From a virus: a stretch of 31,843 bases of DNA. Shown here in pieces: positions 25,901 to 31,843 of this stretch. Made by a program: the position numbers and the translations under genes. The stretch covers positions 1 through 31,843 of IMG/VR virus record IMGVR_UViG_3300010155_000043. One strand, written 5' to 3'. The notes below the pieces were generated by a model, which did not search any database, had not been told where the DNA came from, and was given only the letters and a program-made list of their open reading frames with translations. Each line of letters begins with the position of its first letter. The stretch's first letter is position 1.

Positions 25901-27363
25901 TACAGCTTGCTACTAATAATAACACTGCTACATCAAATATTTTTGTCGATAGTATTTACGTAACTTCTACTACCACTCCGAGTGCTACAGCTACTACAAC
26001 GGCTCAAGCAACTGCAAATACAGCAACAGGTTCAGCAGATGCAGCTCAAGCAACTGCAAATACAGCAACAGGTTCAGCAGATGCAGCTCAAGCAACTGCA
26101 AATACAGCAACAGGTTCAGCAGATGCAGCTCAAGCAACAGCTAATACTGCAACAGGTTCAGCAGATGCAGCTCAAGCAACAGCTAATACTGCAACAGGTT
26201 CAGCAGCTGCAGCTCAAGCAGCTATAGATGCAATGGAAACCCAAGTAGTTCTTGATAGTGGAGGAATGGGATTATGGAGTTCAGGTGGAGTTTCATCAGG
26301 ATTTTTAGTAGCAGATTACGGTACTACTACAAAATTTTACGATGGTGTTGATGATCAAGCAGCAAATGTAAAGTTACAATTAAATGCCGATGGCGTTAAA
26401 GCGTACGGGGACAATACAAGTACATATGCTAACGTTACCAGTGCAGGTTTAGATATTGTAGAAGATTCTACTAATGTAGCCAATTTTGGTTCATCTATGA
26501 GAGTTGGTGTTTCCGCTACAGATAAAAGTGCACTTCGAGTTGACTCATCAGGTAATGTAACTCTTGGTACATCTAATAAAACTAATATTACTATTAACGC
26601 TGATGGTACAGCTGTATTCTCAGGTAGTATATCTGCTTCAGCTGGTCAGATTGCAGGATTTAATATTGATGATACTAAATTAAAGCAAGGTACATCGTTC
26701 TATTTAGACGGTGCATCTAATGCCGATTACTTTATATCTTCATCAAAATTCGCAGTCACTCCAGGTGGAAGTATAACTGCTTCCAGCGCATTCTTTGAAC
26801 AAGATGTTGAGACTGCAGCATTACGTCAGAGAGTAATAACAATAGATGCATCGAACGCGCGATACTATTTTAAGCACGTTATGATAGACGGTCAGAGTAA
26901 TGCTAATAATATTACCATATACACTGCCACCACGTATTTGAATGTAAAAGCATGTGATTTATACTTAGATGGTTCCCTCGGCGGTGAAATAACAAATCAC
27001 GTTATTATTGAACAATCATGCTTTTTAGATGCGGTGCATCCTGGCGAAGGTGGTCAGTTTTTTGTTATGCCCATTAATATTACCTGGGGTACTGACGAGT
27101 TAGAATCAGGTGCTAGTGGTGTCAGAGGATATGTATATGGAGGAAGCTTCGGAAACCGAGCTATCGCAGGAGAAAATTCAGTAGCTGCAGCCCTTGGGCC
27201 TATACGTAGAATACATTCAGCTACTACAGTAACAGGACAGAAAACACAAATAACAATAGAAGCTAACGATACACACGAAGTATCATTTATATCAATAGAT
27301 GCTCAAAGTGGTCAAGATGGATCTTTAGGACAGGTAGCAGCTGCTGTAGCCTCAAGAAGATAA
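22951..27363 (+). CDS. Giant repeat-rich tail fibre protein
   Basis: This 1470-residue protein is a modular fibre. It carries at least six copies of a pattern 'SSS-F-V-x-x-G-x-ITASAG-x-IGG', with clear ones near residues 115, 215, 262, 350 and 1227 and weaker ones near 308 and 698. Such tandem beta units are typical of fibre shafts. An Ala-rich linker at about 766 (AAEAAAAAAQASV) and a tandem linker at 1018-1094 (five exact-length 14-residue units, AQATANTATGSADA-like) bracket a 250-residue beta domain that may bind receptors. The C-terminal 200 residues (VMIDGQSNANNITIYTATTY, ITIEANDTHEVSFISIDAQS) read like a tip. There is no good ribosome binding site: it starts 2 nt after the previous stop. 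It likely reaches out to the host surface. Confidence 0.75.
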   Translation: MANLRTTDYKGFNNATASAGYEGAGLILWSGSMVLDSAGQYTSYSGVGLELVSDGESYLRFATSTSTQVGELDVRANKFYVGSPTSQFISGSGGNIEISSSAFHLSRTGDVIMSGSITAAEGYIGDWKIVDGKLSGSNATLDAVGAALYHTTKGPGSDTPAGGFHQLRDEYYIDFTPSQGPTATAGKYYVKFGPNFSISESGVLFASGAVFEGTITASAGLIGGYNIESHSLTTTGFAIGDSTEAYAISSSNFNVDHTGVVTASAGLIGGFELSSTEIKSSNNNLRLKSSGDITGSQVLFDGGTIGGITIDGDSLSIGTSYKISSSTDTNDPVSFISSSNFKVSAGGTITASAGLIGNWAINGGSLVSTTNGATNGKGIFLEADDTPRIVVREDGNNAVSMLYTDSTNYGIQGLVGGERIFGLGNPGNSGNTIAGWTFDSEKLTGGHMIIRKDGTIESDGFVTNLPGSGFRLTAASGGMLEVENARIRGTLSTAVFEKETVNAVGGQLYVANSTTLTGSATHPQAAYSNTDTTMSVVNVTGFSSGEILSAKKVNDTGFQTEYLLVNSSSRANKESGTDYTGNIYVTRGYGSGVTGDSASLGNTPGAAQSYTGSQVLVSTGKLNTGYIRLNANPNDEATPYMQIVERTGSGIYDLELKAQLGDLSGISSGKLFGETNPGFGLFSENVFLTGGIVAQTGSIAGIEMESGKLYTGPGVHGGGTTGFYLDSGSKFSLGDKLTWDGDGNLVINGTITIGADSIDNSGIADAAEAAAAAAQASVNNITATQTTHLFGGPSGSTISSGKLIADGETTGSLWYQSGSSYGSHETKNGVLMLSSSMDESYQIHTAVLRSSQSYNRNSGIMFTSDVTYMQPTQKFIIGFGKNTSVDVSDFTPGAIPSVSQPPAHAFRFDAGALKIIEGSNTSTHRWSNYNDVIAVGDKLRLTIEPYSGSGALYKIYKFPDLTTPGFTTSSLGESWATTEEMLDIQLATNNNTATSNIFVDSIYVTSTTTPSATATTTAQATANTATGSADAAQATANTATGSADAAQATANTATGSADAAQATANTATGSADAAQATANTATGSAAAAQAAIDAMETQVVLDSGGMGLWSSGGVSSGFLVADYGTTTKFYDGVDDQAANVKLQLNADGVKAYGDNTSTYANVTSAGLDIVEDSTNVANFGSSMRVGVSATDKSALRVDSSGNVTLGTSNKTNITINADGTAVFSGSISASAGQIAGFNIDDTKLKQGTSFYLDGASNADYFISSSKFAVTPGGSITASSAFFEQDVETAALRQRVITIDASNARYYFKHVMIDGQSNANNITIYTATTYLNVKACDLYLDGSLGGEITNHVIIEQSCFLDAVHPGEGGQFFVMPINITWGTDELESGASGVRGYVYGGSFGNRAIAGENSVAAALGPIRRIHSATTVTGQKTQITIEANDTHEVSFISIDAQSGQDGSLGQVAAAVASRR
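23290..24060 (+). repeat. Protein-level tandem repeats (ITASAG-x-IGG units) in the giant fibre
   Basis: Repeat units start near 23296 (ITAAEGYIGDWKI), 23596 (ITASAGLIGGYNI), 23731 (VTASAGLIGGFEL), 23863 (GTIGGITIDGDSL, partial) and 23995 (ITASAGLIGNWAI). Later diverged copies lie near 25045 (GSIAGIEM) and 26629 (ISASAGQIAGFNI). They are diverged at the DNA level, so this is an old structural repeat and not a recent duplication. Confidence 0.7.
26002..26232 (+). repeat. 42-bp tandem repeat, five full units plus a partial one
   Basis: Units of exactly 42 bp start at 26002, 26044, 26086, 26128 and 26170, with a degenerate half unit from 26212. Each encodes AQATANTATGSADA (ADA becomes AAA in the fifth). 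Units 1-3 are identical in DNA. Units 4 and 5 share different synonymous codons (ACAGCTAATACTGCA). The frame is kept because 42 is a multiple of 3. It is an Ala-rich linker or coiled-coil in the fibre, probably variable in length among relatives. Confidence 0.95.
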
Positions 27364-27375
27364 TAAAGGAATAAT

Positions 27376-27978
27376 ATGCCAGCACCACCATCCATATCCG
27401 GAATACAAGAACATGAATTATCGCACGGAGGAGCATATCAATTTCTCTCAGATTCTGATGGAGGAATTACTCTCATAAACACAAGTTTCCCGTTCGGATT
27501 TACGACTGGGGTAAATCAAGAATGTGCAATTAAAGGTACATTACAGGTAGGTGTCACTTCGGCTCATGCACTAAGTTGTGCTGGAGATGTTATTGCTTTT
27601 GCCTCCGATGCACGACTAAAAATGAACATCACTGATATAGATCACCCTTTAGAGAAGCTTAATAAGTTACGAGGAGTCTATTATAATTGGAATAAAAAAT
27701 CTATAGATGTCGGATTTAATACAACTATATCGCAGGAGCCTGAAATCGGAATGATTGCACAGGAGTTAGAAGAAGTCATACCTACTGCTGTTAAGAGAGC
27801 TCCGTTTGATCATAAAGGAAATAGATCAATATATAACGATAAACACGTCAGAATAGATGGTGAAGATAGTCCATACAAAACAATCCAGCTAGAAAAGGTT
27901 GTACCATTATTAATAGAATGTATAAAAGAACAGCAAGTGCAGATTAATGAGCTGAAACTAAAGATGGAGAGTAAGTAG
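27376..27978 (+). CDS. Small fibre-tip protein with S74 intramolecular chaperone domain
   Basis: This 200-residue protein has AAGGA 8-12 nt before its ATG. Residues 77-200 match the Peptidase_S74 chaperone of endosialidase: FASDARLKMNITDID with probable cleavage before S77, then LNKLRGVYYNWNKK, EIGMIAQELEEVIP and a C-terminal helix (YKTIQLEKVVPLLIECIKEQ, VQINELKLKM) that trimerises. In known cases this domain sits at the end of a spike or fibre, helps it fold as a trimer, then cuts itself off. Here only 76 residues precede it, in a separate gene. It would fold a very short trimer tip, or act next to the giant fibre, whose gene ends 12 nt upstream. The stop overlaps the next GTG. Confidence 0.85.
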   Translation: MPAPPSISGIQEHELSHGGAYQFLSDSDGGITLINTSFPFGFTTGVNQECAIKGTLQVGVTSAHALSCAGDVIAFASDARLKMNITDIDHPLEKLNKLRGVYYNWNKKSIDVGFNTTISQEPEIGMIAQELEEVIPTAVKRAPFDHKGNRSIYNDKHVRIDGEDSPYKTIQLEKVVPLLIECIKEQQVQINELKLKMESK

Positions 27979-28868
27979 TGCCAGTGCCACAGCAAAATCA
28001 ACCGAAGTCGTTAGGTGGTATCCGGTTAGAATATATCGGTAAAAGCCCTTTTACCGATCTTAATTATAGTGTACCAGAAGGTGGATTCACTACTTGGTAT
28101 GATCCTACGTCACTTTACTCAGTATCTAATACATCATTAGCAGAAATGGGAGCAAATACTGAAATAAATGAATATGGTCCATACTTAGATTCTAATGCCC
28201 CTCACAGTATGAATGAGTTTTCTGGACTAAGTACTCCAGGAACCTACTTCCAGCAAAGTGATGGTACATGGATTGATAGATTCCGAATAGGGCTATTCGA
28301 TGAAATACTCATCGATGCCGATGAAGGGCCAACATATAAACACCTGCCATTTACTGACCAATCAACTCTATGGTGGTATCCTAACACCACTGATAGGATA
28401 CTGCTTAATCAATATGGCAACTTCATAGTATCAAATACGATAGGAGAAGACATGGCTGACTGGGATTGGCTGGGTGACCCCCCTTGGCCTAATCCTTATT
28501 ATCGCGTACCTGTTGGTGGATATTACACTTTCCTTTTTAAGATGTGGTATAAATCAGGCTGGTCAACAAATCCATATGATCCTGATCAAATAATCGTTCA
28601 ATCATCATATCCGACTCCATACGGAACCTATTTTTCTTATGATATAGGCCAATTAAGTAATACAGCAGGTGGCTATTATAGTAAATCCGTCAATTTAGGT
28701 CCGTTATACCTATATGCGAATACAGAAGTTCATTTTTTTTATAAACGAGTCAGTGGAAATATTCGACTCACTGACGACGGAGCTGGTGGTCCCGGTACTG
28801 GAGGAGCTGGAGAAATAAACTATCCTACAACTATAGAGCTACTTTCCTCTCCGATTATTCCAACATAA
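27978..28868 (+). CDS. Aromatic-rich adhesion-block protein, no recognised family
   Basis: The 296 residues start at GTG 27978, which shares one base with the upstream TAG. The next in-frame ATG would remove 56 residues. The protein is unusually rich in Trp, Tyr and Pro, for example TLWWYPNTTDR and DWDWLGDPPWPNPYYR, and beta-rich near the end (YLYANTEVHFFYKRVSGNIR), followed by a Gly-rich turn. No helix-rich part, signal or membrane segment is present. Aromatic-rich surfaces are common in sugar-binding tips, and its place right after the S74 gene suggests a receptor-binding or fibre-associated role. This is inference. Confidence 0.6.
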   Translation: MPVPQQNQPKSLGGIRLEYIGKSPFTDLNYSVPEGGFTTWYDPTSLYSVSNTSLAEMGANTEINEYGPYLDSNAPHSMNEFSGLSTPGTYFQQSDGTWIDRFRIGLFDEILIDADEGPTYKHLPFTDQSTLWWYPNTTDRILLNQYGNFIVSNTIGEDMADWDWLGDPPWPNPYYRVPVGGYYTFLFKMWYKSGWSTNPYDPDQIIVQSSYPTPYGTYFSYDIGQLSNTAGGYYSKSVNLGPLYLYANTEVHFFYKRVSGNIRLTDDGAGGPGTGGAGEINYPTTIELLSSPIIPT

Positions 28869-28908
28869 GATATGGAGAGAATATATAACATAAAAGGTAA
28901 TACGTAAT

Positions 28909-29889
28909 ATGGGTAATTTAACACAAGATATAATAACAGTAGCAGATGGTAAGCTTCACTTTATTCCATCCGGCTCAACGACTACAGGTGTTTCGCAAAG
29001 TATACATTCTATCGCACAAAACTACGTTGTAACAATGTCAGGTGCATCATTATCTCAAAGTGTATTAGCTCCTCACAACAATACAGCGTCGTTCTGGTAT
29101 TTTCGAACACCAACTGACTATTCGTTTAAAGTATTTTATCAAAACCTATCTCAAAGTGCGGTTGAGCCGACGGGTAGTGGTAATTTAAGTAGTTTACCAA
29201 ATACATTTAGCTCAACTTCAACTGGATCAGCTATACGTATTATGTTAGATATGAATCAGACAGGATCTAGTATAGCGGATTTAACATATAACGGATTAAT
29301 CAAGTCAACTCTTGGAACAAATCGATACACAGTATCACACTCATTATCTTCGTCTTTTTCATATATACATATCAACAGCGCAATACCTGGAGCTCCACCT
29401 GCAGATGATGTAAGCTTCACGTACATGTCTGGATCATCTATAACATATTGCGTGCCTCAAAGCGGATCTGGACTACCTTATCAACTCGCTACTGTTGGTA
29501 CACCATCAACTGCAAGTGCTACAGTGAAATATCAATTAACTGATGATAAAGCCTCCGCTGAACTAGTAGTGCCCACTTCTGAATCTTTTATGAGAGTAAA
29601 AGACGGATACTATGCTATAAATGTAACAAACTCTACAACAGGATCTGGTGTTTCACTTCATGGCGGACTAGATTTTGATTATGGTCAGCCGCTACCTAAC
29701 TCACCATATATTAAAACCAACGGCGGGTTTGATATTTATATGGATAATGCAAATACTCATGATAATTCTGAGTTTAGAGTATTTAAAAATACAGGACTAG
29801 CTGGAGTTCCACCAGGTGAGGAATTGTTAACATTATCTGATAATGGAGACCTTACTGTATCAGGTAGTATAGTTGGAGGTACTTTTTAA
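28909..29889 (+). CDS. Short tail fibre-like protein ending in GGTF
   Basis: This 326-residue protein has AAAAGG upstream of its ATG. It starts with NLTQDIITVADGKLHFIPSG and consists of Ser/Thr/Gly-rich beta sequence. The end, FRVFKNTGLAG ... LLTLSDNGDLTVSGSIVGGTF, has the 'SDNGDLTVSGSI' pattern common at phage fibre ends. The last four residues, GGTF, are shared with the product of the gene at 30762, and their codons make a GGAGGT ribosome binding site. The TAATG at the stop opens only a 9-codon reading frame. The product is probably one of several interchangeable adhesion proteins. Confidence 0.65.
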   Translation: MGNLTQDIITVADGKLHFIPSGSTTTGVSQSIHSIAQNYVVTMSGASLSQSVLAPHNNTASFWYFRTPTDYSFKVFYQNLSQSAVEPTGSGNLSSLPNTFSSTSTGSAIRIMLDMNQTGSSIADLTYNGLIKSTLGTNRYTVSHSLSSSFSYIHINSAIPGAPPADDVSFTYMSGSSITYCVPQSGSGLPYQLATVGTPSTASATVKYQLTDDKASAELVVPTSESFMRVKDGYYAINVTNSTTGSGVSLHGGLDFDYGQPLPNSPYIKTNGGFDIYMDNANTHDNSEFRVFKNTGLAGVPPGEELLTLSDNGDLTVSGSIVGGTF

Positions 29890-29918
29890 TGTATAGGATG
29901 ATATTTATATATGGCTGA
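29889..29918 (+). other. Nine-codon remnant frame after the fibre stop
   Basis: ATG at 29889 overlaps the TAA of the fibre gene and follows a perfect GGAGGT, but the frame ends with TGA at 29916-29918. The same junction at 31362-31378 starts a real fibre gene. It looks like the stub of a lost or replaced downstream fibre gene. Confidence 0.4.
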
Positions 29919-30207
29919 TGGGATAATAAATTGGGAAGAAGCTAATTTTACATGGGATGATAATTCGTATGTATGGAGTTTAATACTAGAGATAGTAGAG
30001 ACTTCGAATAACGGCGATGCTATCAAGCGTAAATTACAAGAACTCCCTGAGAAAGATAAAAAGAAATTTATACGCCTTATTATGAGACGTAAAGGTATCA
30101 AAGTATATAATGAGAGAAAAGAAGTTAAAGATATTAAATCATATGTTGAAGATATTAAAATAATAGCTGAGGAGATTAAAGCTAATGTACAAATTATTCA
30201 CGGATAA
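29911..30207 (+). CDS. Small conserved non-fibre protein between fibre genes
   Basis: This 98-residue protein starts at ATG 29911 with AGGATG 11-16 nt upstream. The N-terminus has Trp/Asp-rich strands (INWEEANFTWDDNSYVWSLI), followed by a basic helical part (LPEKDKKKFIRLIMRRKGIK) and a C-terminal helix (DIKSYVEDIKIIAEEIKANV). The combination 'FTWDDN ... DKKKFIRLIM' is one I associate with small proteins of marine T4-like phages. Function is unknown. It overlaps the next gene by 23 nt and forms a pair with it, set between two fibre genes. Unlike its neighbours it is not Ser/Gly/Thr-rich, so it is not itself a fibre. Confidence 0.7.
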   Translation: MADGIINWEEANFTWDDNSYVWSLILEIVETSNNGDAIKRKLQELPEKDKKKFIRLIMRRKGIKVYNERKEVKDIKSYVEDIKIIAEEIKANVQIIHG

Positions 30208-30754
30208 ATCAGAACTCTTTGAGTGCACAATTGCACTAGAAGGAGCGAGCCTTAAAAAATCAACAGCTAGATTAGTTGTAGAGACAGCTGAATATTCCTT
30301 ACTATTTAAGGGTAAAATAGATTCTAACGGTAACTGTAAAATTCCTATTAGAAAGCTTAAAGGCCTTATAGATGAAAATACAGAAGGTAGCATTCGCTTA
30401 GAAGTTATCGCAGAAGATACATTTTTTACACCTTGGGAAAACAATTTTCAAGTAGATGCTAGTAAGAAGGTGACTGTTGAGGTGAAGTCTACAAATCAAA
30501 AGGCACCTATCGTTGAAGCTAAAGTAACATCTGTTAAAAGCGATGAAATATTAATATCAGAGCGTCAACATATTATAAATGTATTTAAACTTCTTATAAA
30601 GGAAGATATTAATATTAATAATATAACGTATAAGAGAGATGAGTTAAATAATATCATTGCAACGTATCTCAACGAACATAGCATCAGCGATACAGAAAAG
30701 ATAGTCAAAGGTGTATTAAAAGTATTAGAAACTAAAAGTAAAAAATGGTTATAA
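30185..30754 (+). CDS. Conserved T4-like protein, possibly structural or assembly-related
   Basis: This 189-residue protein starts within the preceding gene. The N-terminal 95 residues are a beta domain (KSELFECTIALEGASLKKST, ARLVVETAEYSLLFKGKI, LEVIAEDTFFTPWENNF), which I recall from marine T4-like phages. A Lys/Val-rich linker (KVTVEVKSTNQKAPIVEAKV) and a C-terminal helical part (HIINVFKLLIKEDININNIT) ending in KSKKWL follow. No enzyme motif or membrane segment is present. With the gene at 29911 it forms a two-gene cassette lodged in the fibre block. A role in head or tail assembly is possible, but nothing visible proves it. Confidence 0.7.
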   Translation: MYKLFTDKSELFECTIALEGASLKKSTARLVVETAEYSLLFKGKIDSNGNCKIPIRKLKGLIDENTEGSIRLEVIAEDTFFTPWENNFQVDASKKVTVEVKSTNQKAPIVEAKVTSVKSDEILISERQHIINVFKLLIKEDININNITYKRDELNNIIATYLNEHSISDTEKIVKGVLKVLETKSKKWL

Positions 30755-30761
30755 GAAATAA

Positions 30762-31376
30762 ATGGCACTACCAAATTTAACAGGTACAAACATACAAGAC
30801 ACGTATCAGAGGCTATTACAAACAGATGGCGGTACTCTTAAAGATGGTACTGGTTCTGCAGTTACCTTATCTAATTTAACTATTAGTAATACAGGCTCAT
30901 TTGGTAGAGTAGAGTGTACGACAATTTCAGCTTCTACCGGGCAGTTTGATGCTAGTACAATTACTATTGGTGGAACCTCTTTTAGTGAAGTAGGAGAAGA
31001 GCTCCAACTATCATCAAGTGACGGATATCGAAATTTAAAAGTAGGTACCATTAGCTTTATATCAGCATCAGGCCTTGTATATTCAGATATAACAGCTCGT
31101 GGATTTGTATCTGCTTTATATGGATTCGCTACTCCTAGCCGACTTTGGTTCGGAGAATCAGGTAGTACTGAAAATATTCGATCATTTTACGTAAATCCAC
31201 CTTCATATGATACACCAAGTGGTATAATAGAAATAAACGCAGCTACAAGAATAGTTGCGAATAACGACTTTCACACATCAGGAAGTTTATACTCACAAAC
31301 AAACATAACAGCCTCAGGTGATATAAGTGCAAGCGGTGATATTTATTTTAGTAATATAAATGGAGGAACATTCTAA
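30762..31376 (+). CDS. Short tail fibre protein ending in GGTF
   Basis: This 204-residue protein starts 7 nt after the previous stop, with a weak ribosome binding site. The N-terminus (NLTGTNIQDTYQRLLQTDGG) is an attachment module I recall from marine phage fibres. The rest is beta-repeat sequence (TISASTGQFDASTITIGGTS, SQTNITASGDISASGDIYFS), ending in INGGTF. The codons of the last Gly-Gly form GGAGGA, a ribosome binding site for the next fibre gene, whose ATG overlaps the stop (TAATG). The ITASGDISASGDI part is related in style to the shaft repeats of the giant fibre. Confidence 0.72.
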   Translation: MALPNLTGTNIQDTYQRLLQTDGGTLKDGTGSAVTLSNLTISNTGSFGRVECTTISASTGQFDASTITIGGTSFSEVGEELQLSSSDGYRNLKVGTISFISASGLVYSDITARGFVSALYGFATPSRLWFGESGSTENIRSFYVNPPSYDTPSGIIEINAATRIVANNDFHTSGSLYSQTNITASGDISASGDIYFSNINGGTF

Positions 31377-31843
31377 TGGGTGTAATACAATTAAAATACG
31401 GATCTCAATCAGCAGCTCCTACAAGTTTAGTGAACGGTGAATTCGCTATTAATGTAGATAGTAATCAGTTGTGGTATGGTTCTGGATCTAATAATACTCC
31501 TGTGAGTGATTTAAGATTAAATACAATAACAGCAGAGAAATATATAATATCATCATCTGTCACTCACATGACAACATCCTTTAGTTCAGGATCAACCGAA
31601 TTCGGTGATTCAGCTGACGATACACATACATTTATAGGTTCTATATCAGCGTCAGAGAATATGAGAATAGGCGGGTTTAGTGATGATAATGATCACTTTC
31701 TCCAAATAGATTCCCAAGGCGGTGAGAGCAATCACTACTCAGGAGTTCAACTTAAACACGCAACAGAAGGATACGGGTTTACGGTCCAATCCCAAGATGG
31801 TGTGGATAATAGATGGGGGTTAAATATTCTAAGGCACCAATCT
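31376..31843 (+). CDS. Tail fibre protein, N-terminal part (3' end outside window)
   Basis: An open frame of 156 codons runs to the right edge without a stop. The start (LKYGSQSAAPTSLVNGEFAI, then NVDSNQLWYGSGSN) is the 'APTSL-NGE-AIN' fibre N-terminus common in phage tail fibres. It is followed by SGSTEFGDSADDTHTFIGSI, a motif common in marine fibre and structural proteins. It is coupled to the previous gene by TAATG with GGAGGA 9-14 nt upstream. The sequence continues past the window, so length and tip cannot be judged. It may carry the receptor-binding end or its own chaperone. Confidence 0.75.
   Translation, partial: MGVIQLKYGSQSAAPTSLVNGEFAINVDSNQLWYGSGSNNTPVSDLRLNTITAEKYIISSSVTHMTTSFSSGSTEFGDSADDTHTFIGSISASENMRIGGFSDDNDHFLQIDSQGGESNHYSGVQLKHATEGYGFTVQSQDGVDNRWGLNILRHQS

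Noticed and set aside
25982-26227. Gln-rich open frame over the repeat
   Set aside because: It is the shifted reading of the 42-bp repeat inside the giant fibre gene, with no ribosome binding site.
26002-26232. CRISPR-like regular repeats
   Set aside because: Units are directly joined without spacers and keep one reading frame in the fibre gene.
29901-29910. Fifth copy of the promoter-like motif
   Set aside because: Only ATATTTATAT is present, without the leading GT. The same 10-mer occurs inside a gene at 9371, and it abuts the ATG at 29911.
1-31843. tRNA genes, integrase, attachment sites, insertion sequences
   Set aside because: No cloverleaf-like gap sequence, recombinase motif or terminal repeat was seen. 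The gaps are too short for most of these.

Overview
The window reads as part of the genome of an AT-rich, T4-like contractile-tailed phage (a myovirus), probably marine. The gene set supports this: a gp55-type late sigma factor, baseplate wedge proteins gp25 and gp6, a gp61-type primase, a gp47/gp46-type recombination nuclease, and several fibre genes of the kind common in marine T4-like phages. The host cannot be read from this sequence. All genes lie on the + strand, are packed end to end with 1 to 26 nt overlaps or short gaps, and leave almost no non-coding DNA.

Layout. Positions 1-1559 hold the 3' end of a probable HD-domain hydrolase, a small membrane-anchored protein, the late sigma factor and a 74-residue two-helix membrane protein, closed by a clear intrinsic terminator at 1576-1606. 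From 1636 to 11870 lies a tail/baseplate block: a small conserved protein, a gp5-like OB/needle-type protein without a lysozyme domain, a small helical protein, gp25, gp6, a DNRLRE-like protein, an uncharacterised protein and a 1268-residue protein with a P2 gpI (T4 gp7-equivalent)-like motif and a LamG-like domain. From 11933 to 15432 are three more virion proteins, two sharing a C-terminal module. A GIY-YIG homing endonuclease (15433) and a second GIY-YIG protein (16076) follow. Then comes a replication/recombination pair: the primase and a single polypeptide that fuses the Mre11-like (gp47) and Rad50-like (gp46) subunits. From 20669 to the right edge is the adhesion block: a fibre/tip protein, a 1470-residue repeat-rich fibre, a small protein with an S74 intramolecular chaperone domain, and several short fibre-like proteins. 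Two small conserved non-fibre genes sit among them. The last gene runs off the window.

The tail genes would build the baseplate wedge and the fibres that touch the host. The late sigma factor would turn these genes on late in infection. In T4 the gp46/47 nuclease and primase drive recombination-dependent replication, which is coupled to late transcription. A near-identical motif, GTATATTTAT, lies in four of the five largest gene gaps. It is the best candidate for a late-promoter-like element.

No tRNA, rRNA, CRISPR array, insertion sequence, integrase or attachment site was recognised. Most expected baseplate parts other than gp25 and gp6 could not be named with certainty. All family names are judged by eye from motifs, without database searches.
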